Shown here: piece by piece, positions 40,707 to 49,800 of the stretch
Position numbering within the stretch: position 1 is the first letter of the stretch
Layout of the letters: every line of letters begins with the position of its first letter
From: CAZOZZ01 sp965247425
GTDB lineage: Bacteria; Acidobacteriota; Terriglobia; 20CM-2-55-15
Reading direction: 5' to 3'
Assembly (NCBI GenBank): GCA_965247425.1
Contig: OZ252023.1
Location: forward strand, 1,364,001-1,428,000
DNA: 64,000 nt
Made by a program: the position numbers and the translations under genes
Notes under the pieces: model-generated
The model's input: only the letters and a program-made list of their open reading frames with translations
Told to the model about the DNA's origin: nothing
The model's database searches: none

Positions 40707-41301
40707 GACGACGAGCGTGGTCGATTACGATCGGTTCATGTCGGGGTACACGTGGGAAGAGTATCTTGAGCGCACCGAAAGGAATCGCGATCAGTTCGTC
40801 GCGGCTTATGAGGCGCTCGAGTTCACACATGCCGAACAGGAGTGGATTCGGAGCCTCGATCGGAAGACGTACATCCTGGGCATCGGTGAAGACTGGTGCC
40901 CGGATGTGTTCACGAACCTTCCGGTCGTTCCGAAGATCGCATCGCTGAATCCCGAACACCTCGTGGTGCGAATCTTCCCACGTGACGAGCGCGCCGACGG
41001 GAAGTCCACCCCGTACCAGGAAGTCGGGAAAACGCCGGATGCCCGGTTCAAGAACCACGATCTGATGAGCCTGTACCTCTACGGAGAAAGGCAGAGCATG
41101 TCTATTCCCGCTTTCGGTTTCTTCGACGAAGACTGGAACGAGTTTGGCCGCTTCGTCGGCGGGCGGCCCAGATTGTACTGGTACTGGATCGAGAAGATGG
41201 GTCAGGAACGCGCCATCCAGGAACGAATGGGCGAGTTCATGCGACACAACCGGGGCCGGGAAGTCTTCTGGGAAATAAAAGAGATCCTCCTGTCCCGGTA
41301 A
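40699..41301 (+). CDS. Thioredoxin-fold protein
   Basis: 200 residues. ILGIGEDWCPDVFTNLPVVPKIA is the thioredoxin-like strand-helix with a single-Cys WCPD motif in place of WCGPC, as in the Thioredoxin_9 group; IPAFGFFDEDWNEFGRFVGGRP follows with the cis-Pro (SIPAF). A second redox Cys is absent from the motif, so a monothiol mechanism is likely. ATG 40699 overlaps the DinB gene. Cytoplasmic; no signal peptide. Confidence 0.75.
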   Translation: MAETTSVVDYDRFMSGYTWEEYLERTERNRDQFVAAYEALEFTHAEQEWIRSLDRKTYILGIGEDWCPDVFTNLPVVPKIASLNPEHLVVRIFPRDERADGKSTPYQEVGKTPDARFKNHDLMSLYLYGERQSMSIPAFGFFDEDWNEFGRFVGGRPRLYWYWIEKMGQERAIQERMGEFMRHNRGREVFWEIKEILLSR

Positions 41302-41321
41302 GCGAACCCGTGCGTTTAAGC

Positions 41322-41474
41322 GTGTCGGGGTGGCCGTCCCTGGCCACCCGCGGGCCAGCGATCCACTCTCGAGCTGCTGCAGGCCGGCAAATCCTATCAA
41401 GCGACTCGAACGCGGGGCGCAGCACTGTCAGGTTCGTCATTCCCGCGGGCGCCCACGGAGGGACGCCCCGACAC
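41322..41474. repeat. Palindromic element, GTGTCGGGG family, mixed arms
   Basis: Left end GTGTCGGGGTGGCCGTCCCT and right end GGGACGCCCCGACAC. The left arm is the GGCC sub-type and the right the CGTCCC sub-type, the reverse of the copy at 12199-12327. Similarity continues past the right end (CTGTCC-CTACACT), as in the 12-kb copy. Nothing else is seen between 41302 and 41506. Confidence 0.75.
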
Positions 41475-41506
41475 TCTGTCCGCTACACTACTCTGCCCGT
41501 ACGACT

Positions 41507-44014
41507 CTATTGCGGCCACTCCGAACACCACAACGCGGAACCGTCGAACCAGTTCAATGCCGGATCGCCAATGGGCGCTCCCGGAGGTGCCGCCGGCGTG
41601 TCCGGCTGCTGGAACGTTTCAGCGGGTCGAGTCAGGAAGCGCTCGATATCGGTTGCGAGCATGGCGTAGTGGGCTTGATCCGATGTTTCTCCACCCTCGC
41701 CTGACGCCAGACGACTGTTGATCTCCCTCAGTCGGAGTGTTGCGATCGCTCTAGCCTGTGGCATGTTTGCTCGCGCAGCCAACCGAGTGAGTCCCTCGAC
41801 GACGCCACGCTCGACGGCCCGGCTCACTTCCGCTTCGTAGCTGTTGGAAGGTCGAATACCGAAGGTCCCTTCAAGCAGTCCGTCGATGATGTCGTCGAGT
41901 CCGGGCAAAGACGAGTTCAGGGCGTGCTGTTCCACCAGCCGCGCGGCCCGTTCGGAATTCAATATGTGGCCGACAGTGATTTCGGCCAGTACCACAGCCG
42001 GTGAAATCACATCGAACATCATTCCCGTGTAGCGCGGGAACAGTTCCCGGTGCCGTCCGTAGCCGGACGGTCGTGGCGGAAGGTTGTCGATGACGGCATC
42101 CGGCAGGACCAGTTCTCCCGGATGGATCGTTTCCACCAGCGTCGCGAGAATATCACGCTGCTGGGGACCCGGTATTCGCTCCAGAGGTGTCTGACCGTCT
42201 CCCCGGAGTGCATAGCTGTAGTTCAGACCTCCAAGGCCAGCCGCAGCCGCCTCGATCTGGTATCGGTGGTGCAGATACAGAGGAACCAGCGCCTCCTCCA
42301 TCGTTGCCAGCGGCATGCCGGTCTTAATCGCCGTTTCGCCGAACTTGTTGAGTCCGGCGCGTCGCAGATCCATCAGGCGCTCCAACTCCGCAGTCGGATT
42401 CCTTCCGTTGGCCCACTGGTGGACCAGGGGACTCACGGCGACGTCCTGGTTTGACATGTAGAGCAGTCCCTGTTCCCGTGCCTCGGCCAGCATGTCTTCG
42501 AGTGCGGCCTTCTCATCGGTCCCGGCTGGAAAATCCTGATATGCCCACCGGACCGAGATTTTGTCCCACTCTCCGATTCCTACGTCATAGGCCTCGTCCA
42601 GGTTCATCGTTCCGTCCTGCTGCAACGTGATCAACGGATGCGGATAGTCCAGGACCGAGATCCGGCCGGCCGGACTTGCGTAGTAGTTGTGACCGAAGCC
42701 CAGCGTGTGCCCGACTTCGTGAGCGGACAACTGCCGTATGCGGGCCAGGGCAAGCGCGGCCAGTTCGGGCGGCGCCTCGTCGCCATTCTCGTATGGTGAG
42801 AGCAGGCCTTCGGCTATCAGGTAGTCCTGACGGACTCGCAACGATCCCAGCGTGACCTGGCCTCGAATGATCTCTCCGGTTCTTGGATCGGTGACCGAAC
42901 CTCCCGAACTCCAGCCCCGGGTCGAACGATGGACCCAGTTGATGACGTTGTAGCGCACGTCCATCTTGTCGGCGTCTTCGGGCATGACCTCGACTCGAAA
43001 TGCGTCGCGGTAACCTGCGGCCTCGAAGGCCTGGTTCCACCATCGTGCCCCATCGAGCAGGGCCGATCGCACCGGATCGGGGGCTCCCCGATCGAGGTAG
43101 TAAATGATGGGTTCGACCGGCTCGCTGATGGCGGCCGTCGGATCTTTCTTCTCCATCCGATGACGCCTGGCAAACCTCTTCCTCATGGGCTCGCCGAGCG
43201 GCGTGGAATAGTCCAGGTAAGTCAATGCGCCAACGCCGGACCGGGGGTCGGCTACCCGGGGTTCAAAACCCGGCCCCGGCAACTCGACCAGGGAATGATG
43301 GAGCCGCAGCGTGACCGCGCCGGACGTGGGTGTGACGGTGCCCACCAGATTCGATGGCTGATCCGAAGTGTAGGTCAACGTGACGTCCATTTCCGTATTT
43401 TTCGGAAAGCCCTTCGTATTCGGCAGATATACCGCGCTGCGGGTCTTGTCCAGGCGGTAAGTGGACCCCTGGCGACGGAGGCGGCCGATCACGTTGTGTG
43501 CGTCACGGAGCAGGAAGTCGGTTGTGTCGACGATCACCCGGCCGTCCGTTTCCGCACCGACAACGAAACCGAAGAGCACGGACTTGGCGAAACCTTCCTC
43601 CACTGCGCGCCGCTCATCCAGGTTGTCACTCGAGGCCCGGTACCGGTAGTTTGGCTGGACCATCAGGATCTTCGGCCCGACCCGCTCGAAAGCCACGATG
43701 CGCGTGCCTCCCGACTGACCCCGGTCGAGCCCGATGTCGTTCGAACCCAGGCCGGCCGACAGACCCCGAACGTAAAGAACTTCCGTATCGAAACGGGAGA
43801 TCTCCAACCAGAGTTTTCCCTCTTTGTCGTCCCAGTACATGGGGAAGTAGCCGTCTATCTTCCGCATGCCCTCGGTCTTGTCGTCAATGGTCGGCGTTTC
43901 GCCATCGGTGGATCGACCTTGCGCTCCGAGCGGCGAGATCGAACCCACGAGCGCAACTACGGTCAGTACCGCCACCAGGCAGGTCGAAAAGTAGCGCGTG
44001 GTTCTAACGGTCAT
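41507..44014 (-). CDS. Secreted zinc metalloprotease (DUF5117/DUF4953 type)
   Basis: 835 residues with a signal peptide ending PLGAQG. RQLSAHEVGHTLGFGHNYYAS is the metzincin HExxHxxGxxH zinc site. Upstream blocks (KIDGYFPMYWDDKEGKLWLEI, LYVRGLSAGLGSNDIGLDRGQ, VNWVHRSTRGWSSGGSVTDPRTGEIIRGQVTLGSLR) are the DUF5117/DUF5118 modules and the C-terminal part (LDEAYDVGIGEWDKISVRWAYQDF, SYALRGDGQTP) the DUF4953 region of this bacterial peptidase family. It likely degrades proteins in the periplasm or outside. The start ATG 44014 has a GGAGGA site upstream on the minus strand. Confidence 0.88.
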   Translation of the reverse strand: MTVRTTRYFSTCLVAVLTVVALVGSISPLGAQGRSTDGETPTIDDKTEGMRKIDGYFPMYWDDKEGKLWLEISRFDTEVLYVRGLSAGLGSNDIGLDRGQSGGTRIVAFERVGPKILMVQPNYRYRASSDNLDERRAVEEGFAKSVLFGFVVGAETDGRVIVDTTDFLLRDAHNVIGRLRRQGSTYRLDKTRSAVYLPNTKGFPKNTEMDVTLTYTSDQPSNLVGTVTPTSGAVTLRLHHSLVELPGPGFEPRVADPRSGVGALTYLDYSTPLGEPMRKRFARRHRMEKKDPTAAISEPVEPIIYYLDRGAPDPVRSALLDGARWWNQAFEAAGYRDAFRVEVMPEDADKMDVRYNVINWVHRSTRGWSSGGSVTDPRTGEIIRGQVTLGSLRVRQDYLIAEGLLSPYENGDEAPPELAALALARIRQLSAHEVGHTLGFGHNYYASPAGRISVLDYPHPLITLQQDGTMNLDEAYDVGIGEWDKISVRWAYQDFPAGTDEKAALEDMLAEAREQGLLYMSNQDVAVSPLVHQWANGRNPTAELERLMDLRRAGLNKFGETAIKTGMPLATMEEALVPLYLHHRYQIEAAAAGLGGLNYSYALRGDGQTPLERIPGPQQRDILATLVETIHPGELVLPDAVIDNLPPRPSGYGRHRELFPRYTGMMFDVISPAVVLAEITVGHILNSERAARLVEQHALNSSLPGLDDIIDGLLEGTFGIRPSNSYEAEVSRAVERGVVEGLTRLAARANMPQARAIATLRLREINSRLASGEGGETSDQAHYAMLATDIERFLTRPAETFQQPDTPAAPPGAPIGDPALNWFDGSALWCSEWPQ

Positions 44015-44230
44015 TGAGCATCCTCCTTCACCGGCTTACTTTTGGACCGGCGTTCGGTCATCATATCGTGGTAGAACTAGAATGGTTTGCAACAGGATTC
44101 GGGAAGCTTATATTAGTTTCAATAGGGCCGTCAATTCGATCGCGGCAAGGACCGTTGCCCTGCCTCCGAGTCGCCTTTGATGGACTCCTGAAGGTCGGGC
44201 GGCAGGGGCATCGGGTCTCAGCGCGGGAAG

Positions 44231-44285
44231 ATGGTCCGATCATACCGCTTTCGCAGTAGATTCCTTCTGCCGCGCAGGCTCCTAG
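44231..44285. repeat. Half copy (C2) of the TAGGAGCC family
   Basis: GGTCCGATCATACCGCTTTC, then GCAGTAGATTCCTTCTGCCG and CGCAGGCTCCTAG: one arm plus the adjoining conserved segment of copies C1 and C3, without the 19-base units or the opposite arm. It ends 14 bases before the response-regulator gene. The gap 44015-44230 shows nothing else. Confidence 0.75.
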
Positions 44286-44299
44286 GTTCGGTGACTTGA

Positions 44300-44938
44300 A
44301 TGGGGCGTGCGCGCGTGTTAGCGGCCGACGACCATGGCGTTGTCACCGCGGGAGTTAAGGCGATACTGGAGCCCGAGTTCGAAGTTATCGAGACCGTAGA
44401 AGACGGACGGGCTCTGGTCACAGCCGCGGATCGATTGCGCCCGGACATCATCGTCGCAGACATCTCGATGCCGTTGCTCAACGGGATTGAAGCGACTCGT
44501 CATATCAAAAGAGCCGATCCGAAGGCGAAAGTCATCATCCTGACCGTCCATGAGGACGTGGCCCAGATCGTCGAGGCGTTCCGGGCCGGTGCATCCGGCT
44601 ACCTTCTCAAAAAATCTGCTGCCCGCGAACTTTTAATTGCCGTACGGGCGGTGCTCAAAGGTGGGGCCTACGTCACACCACTGATTGCCAAGGACATGCT
44701 CGACAGTTTGCTTCTCTCTTCCAACCCCATGAAGATGGTGCGGGAGCCTACAGACCGGCAAAGAGAAGTCATTCAACTCGTTGCAGAGGGGAAGTCCACA
44801 AAGGAGATCGCCTCCGTGCTCGGTATATCGGACAAGACCGTTGAGTTTCACAAACGGAAGATCGGCGAGGACCTCGGCCTCCGTACCACCGCCCAGATCA
44901 CCCGATTCGCTGTAAAGCACGGGATCGTATCAGGTTGA
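44300..44938 (+). CDS. NarL/FixJ-type response regulator
   Basis: 212 residues. Receiver domain 5-120: VLAADDHGVVTAGVKAIL, phosphoacceptor Asp in IIVADISMPLLNGIEATRHI (about 54), Thr in VIILTVHED, Lys in SGYLLKKSA. LuxR/GerE helix-turn-helix at the C-terminus: PTDRQREVIQLVAEGKSTKEIASVLGISDKTVEFHKRKI. It is the likely output partner of the hybrid kinases downstream (now separated from them by IS1380 copy 2). The start has only a weak ribosome site. Confidence 0.88.
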   Translation: MGRARVLAADDHGVVTAGVKAILEPEFEVIETVEDGRALVTAADRLRPDIIVADISMPLLNGIEATRHIKRADPKAKVIILTVHEDVAQIVEAFRAGASGYLLKKSAARELLIAVRAVLKGGAYVTPLIAKDMLDSLLLSSNPMKMVREPTDRQREVIQLVAEGKSTKEIASVLGISDKTVEFHKRKIGEDLGLRTTAQITRFAVKHGIVSG

Positions 44939-45009
44939 CTCCCCGACCCATTTCGGCCACTTAAGTGGTCGATATGGATCTTATTAATGGCCAATAGTCG
45001 GCCTCCTAG

Positions 45010-46747
45010 CCCGCATAAATCACCGAAAGGACCAGAAAAGGCCGCCCTGTTTGGCATAAATCGTTTGTCGAGAACGGTTCAGAAACCAAACGGAGGCGGC
45101 CCTTATGAGTACAGAGTGTAAACAAACCACGTTCGAATTTCACGGACTTCTTCAACGAAAAATGAAGGCGCGTTTCGACGGCGGCAAGATCACGTCTGAC
45201 GCTGGAGTTCTGCTGCTGCGTGAAGTCGAAAAGCGGACCGGTTTGATCGATGGATTGGCGGGGTGTTTTAGCGATCATCGCGACCAACGGTTGATCGAAC
45301 ACACCGTGAAGGAGCTGTTGGGACAGCGGGTCTACGGGCTGTGCCTGGGATATGAAGACCTGAACGATCACGATCAGTTACGGACCGACCCGATGCTTGC
45401 GTTGGCGGTGGACAAAGCGGATCCGCTGGGAACGAATCGACGACAGGCCGGCGACTGGGGAAAGGCGTTGGCGGGCAAGAGCACGCTAAACCGATTGGAG
45501 TTGACCGGCGCCGAAGTCGGCGACCAGGAGCGGTACAAGAAGATCGCTATGGATGGGGACAAGATCGATCGTTGGATGGTCGATGCGTTTGTGGCAGCCC
45601 ATGACAACACGGCGCCCGAAGAGATCGTTCTGGATCTGGACGCGACCGATGATCCGATCCATGGTCAACAGGAAGGCCGGTTCTTTCACGGCTACTACCG
45701 CAACTACTGCTATCTGCCCTTGTACATCTTCTGTGGAGAGCATCTGTTGTGCGCTCGGCTGCGCCCGTCCAATATCGATGGGGCGGCAGGATCAGTCGAT
45801 GAATTGGAACGTATCGTCGGCCAGATCCGTCAGAGCTGGCCGGACGTGTCGATCATCATTCGGGCCGATTCCGGATTCTGCCGGGATGCATTACTGGACT
45901 GGTGTGAAACCCACCAGGTCGATTATGTGATGGGGTTGGCCAAGAACGACCGCCTCAAGCGAGAGATCGCTGACCAGATGATTCAGGCTGAAGCGGAGTT
46001 TCAGACCACTGGGAAATCGGCACGAGTGTTTAAGGATTTCCTGTACCGGACTCGAAAGAGCTGGAGCCGCACTCGTCGCGTTGTTGGCAAAGCCGAGTTC
46101 CTGGCCAAGGGCGCCAATCCCCGATTCGTGGTGACCTCACTGCCACCGGAACGACTCGGAGCCCAAGCGCTCTACGAAGATTTCTATTGCGCACGCGGCG
46201 ACATGGAGAACCGGATCAAAGAACAGCAACTGGATCTATTTGCCGACCGCACCAGTGCGGGAACCATGCGCGCCAATCAGCTCCGACTGTATCTGTCCTC
46301 AGCCGCCTACATGCTTATGCAGGCGTTGCGTCGTCTCGGTCTCAAAGATACCGCGATGGCCCATGCCCAATGCGGAACCATCCGTCTGAAGCTTCTTAAG
46401 ATCGGTGCGCGTATCCGCCTCACGGTCCGCAACGTCTGGATCTCGATGTCGGAGGCCTATCCCTATGCCGACGTCTTTGCTCTCATAGTGAGAAACCTGC
46501 AATCAATTCCGCTTCGTTGCTGACGACACCGAACCTTCAGATCCGAAAAACAGCGCCTCTCATCTGCCTCCCGGCGAGGCCTGCCTGCACTCGCCCATTC
46601 ATGCCGATCTCCCGCCAAATGTCGCCGTGTCACAGGCTCAAAATCCGCCAATGTCCACGGCTCGCTCACTCTCAGCTCCAAGTCTCGCCGCAAATCGCTT
46701 CTCGTATCCGAACACTGATCGATTCTCCGATTGGTGATCCATCCGGG
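45010..46747 (+). mobile_element. IS1380-type insertion sequence, copy 2
   Basis: 1738 bases between CTAG at 45006-45009 and 46748-46751, with the same terminal repeats as copy 1. It carries one base change in its 3' non-coding part (ACTGATCG instead of ACCGATCG near 46715). It sits between the response-regulator gene and the giant hybrid kinase, 73 bases before the latter's ATG. Confidence 0.95.
45105..46523 (+). CDS. IS1380-family transposase, copy 2
   Basis: 472 residues, intact, identical to copy 3 and differing from copy 1 by Asp152 for Asn (codon at 45558-45560). The SD-hiding hairpin upstream is also present. Confidence 0.93.
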   Translation: MSTECKQTTFEFHGLLQRKMKARFDGGKITSDAGVLLLREVEKRTGLIDGLAGCFSDHRDQRLIEHTVKELLGQRVYGLCLGYEDLNDHDQLRTDPMLALAVDKADPLGTNRRQAGDWGKALAGKSTLNRLELTGAEVGDQERYKKIAMDGDKIDRWMVDAFVAAHDNTAPEEIVLDLDATDDPIHGQQEGRFFHGYYRNYCYLPLYIFCGEHLLCARLRPSNIDGAAGSVDELERIVGQIRQSWPDVSIIIRADSGFCRDALLDWCETHQVDYVMGLAKNDRLKREIADQMIQAEAEFQTTGKSARVFKDFLYRTRKSWSRTRRVVGKAEFLAKGANPRFVVTSLPPERLGAQALYEDFYCARGDMENRIKEQQLDLFADRTSAGTMRANQLRLYLSSAAYMLMQALRRLGLKDTAMAHAQCGTIRLKLLKIGARIRLTVRNVWISMSEAYPYADVFALIVRNLQSIPLRC

Positions 46748-46820
46748 CTAGGGTTGTTTACCTGTAATTCCAGGGTTTTCCCTAGTTACGGCGGCACCCT
46801 TTCGATGTTGTAATTGGTTC

Positions 46821-49800
46821 ATGAGTACCGAAACAGCTTCGGCCCGGTTTTCGATTAATGCTCTCTTTGCCGGCGGCGGGGAAGACAAAGCCCGGCTTCT
46901 CGGAGGATTGCTCCAGGGTTCGACAGGGAACGATTTCCTCATCCACCACTGTGTGGGGATCTCCGATGCGCCGGCGCGAGCTGAGCAGGTGGATGCCGAC
47001 ATCGTTTTCCTGGATGTTCCTATGGAGAACGACGGTGGCAGCGACTCATTCCGAGATGTTGTCGAGAGGCTGCCTGGGGTTCCCGTTGCCATTCTGGATC
47101 CCGGTCTGGATTTCTGGTTTGACCAGTCCAATGGGCCTGATGGCGGGACGGGAGGCTCGGAGCGTTTTGGAAACATCCCTCTGTTTCATGCCGTTCGTGT
47201 CGCCGTCGAGCAGAAGAGGGCTAAGATCCGCCTGGCCATGTTCAAGGCTGCGCTCGAAACTTCGGCGTCAGCCCCTGGTGGCGCTCCTTCCGTAGAGATG
47301 CCCGGACCAATGGTCGAGGGCCGAAGTGAGCCTAATCGAAGCCGGATGCTTCTTGAGCAAAGCGAGCGGACCACCCGGGTGGGCAGTTATGAAGAAGATC
47401 CCGAAACCGGTCGATTTTATTGCTCCAAGGGGATGCTGTCCGTTCTTGGTCTGGCGGGGGAGGAGGGATTCTACGCACGCAAGGCCCTCATACTGGCCAT
47501 TCATCCTGAAGACCGGCACAAGGTCGATGAAGCACGGGCCAAACTGCTTGAGCAAGGTTCACACAAGACAGAGTACCGGGTGTTGAAACCCGACGGTACG
47601 ATCAGACACCTGCGACTTCGAGCCGATGTGAAGCTCGACGAGCATGGAAAGATCTTGAAGCACACGGGCAGCGCCAGGGACGTGACAGAAGAAAAATGGA
47701 CCGAACGCGCCTTACTGGACAGCGAGAAACGTTTCGAGTCCCTGGCTCGAGTGTCTCCCGTCGGTATCTTCGAAACGGACGGAGCGGGTCAATTCACGTA
47801 CGTCAACGAACGCTGGTGTGAGATTGCGGACCTCACCCCCGACCAGGCGCATGGTGGCGGCTGGGCCACGGCCCTTCATCCGGATGATCGCGAGCGGGTT
47901 TGGGCGGACTGGTCCGAGGCGACTCGAAAGCAATCGCCGTTTCGGGCGGAATATCGATTTCAAGGGCGTCGCGGTCGGACAAAGTGGGTCCTTGGGCAGG
48001 CTGTTGCGGAGACCGATGATTCAGGGCGCGTCATTGGGTACGCGGGAACGACTACCGACATCACGGAAGCGAAGATGGACGAAGCTCGTTTGCGCCGAAG
48101 CGAGGAACGCTACAGGCACTTGTTCGATCACGCTCCCGTCGCCATGTGGGAGATCGATTACAGTAGCCTTTCGAGTTGGTTGGAATCTCTCAGGAGCAAG
48201 GGAGTCGAAGATATCGTTTCCTACGTGGCGGCGAACATGGCCGAGGTTTCGTCGCTCCGGAAATCGTTCCGACCCAATCGGGTCAATGAGGCCGCACTGA
48301 AGCTTTTTGAGGCCGAAAGCGAGGACGATCTGCCCGAGGGCCTACCGACCCCGGAGGAGCCCGATGACACCCGGATCGCCCAGGAATTTCTCCTGGCAAT
48401 GTGGAAGGGTCGGCGGCACTTACAATCCGAAGTACACACAGCAACCCTGCGGGGTCGGCCCCTGGATGTTGTAGTGAGCATGAATCTCACCGCTGGGGAC
48501 CTGTCACACACCGTGATCGCGGCGGTGGACATTACGGAACTTAAGCAGTCGCAGCAAGCTCTCGAAACCAGTGAGTTGCGTTACAAGGAGCTTTTCGAAT
48601 CCGCCCCGGTGGCCATGTGGGAAACGGATTACTCGGGTCTCGCCTCCTGGCTGGAAAGGGCCCGCGCTACCGGCGTCACAGATATTCGCAAGCACTTCGA
48701 TGACAGCTCCGACGAAATAGCGGAGGTGATGGGAACGCTACATCATGTGGCCGTGAACAAAGCCGCCGTGAAGCTTTTCAATGCCCGCTCCAAGCAGGAG
48801 CTGCTGGACAACTTTCCCGGGGCGAGAGATTCCGGCTCACCGCGAGTCTTAAAGGAAATTCTGGAAGTGATGTGGGATGGTAAAACGAGCTACGAGGCCG
48901 AAATACCATCCTTTACCCTCGATGGGCAAGAGGTTGAAATCTACGCCCGCTGGTCGGTGCCGGCTGTCGACGGGAACTCCGATTTCACCCGCGCCATCAT
49001 ATCGGGAACCGACATTACCGCGCGGAGGCGAGCCGAACGGAAAGTTCGCGAGCAAGGACGTCGGCTCCGTCTGATCACCGACCACGTCCCCGCCCTGATC
49101 TCCTATGTCGGCGCCGATCGCCGCTACAAGTTCGTGAATCAGCGCTATGAGGACTTGATGGGGATTCCGGTCGAAGACATCGTTGGCCGCAATGTAGCGG
49201 ACGTCCTGGGCGAAAATTACGACGACGAGAACATCGAAAAGGTCCTGTCGGGTCAGCAGGTATCCAGTGAGTATCGGTTCATCCGCGACGGGAAGACCCT
49301 CTGGCTTCAGCTCAATTTCGTTCCGGACTTTGACGACGACGGCACCACCCGAGGCTTCTACGCATTGATAACAGATCTCACCGAGAGGAAGACGGCCGAG
49401 GAAGTTCTCGCGAATCGGGAAGAACAGCTTCGCTTGATCAATGACCATGTGCCGGTGATGATCTCCCGGGTCGACAGGGACCGGCGGTACCAGTTTGTCA
49501 ACAAGGGTTACGAGGAGTTCTTCGGCCTCCCGAGGGAAGAGATTGTCGGCAAATACGTGTGGGAGATCATCGGGAGAGACAACTACGAGCAACACAAGGC
49601 GAAGATTGACTTGGTGCTGGAAGGTCAACAGGCATCGTCGGAGGGATCGATTCGGACCGCAACGGGGCAGCGGCGCTGGGTCATGGTCCGATACGTACCC
49701 GACACCGTGCCCGACGGCCAGGAGGCGGGCTTTATTACGATGGTGTTGGACATAACGGACCGCAAGAACGCTGAGGAACAGCTTCGGACAACGATGGCCC

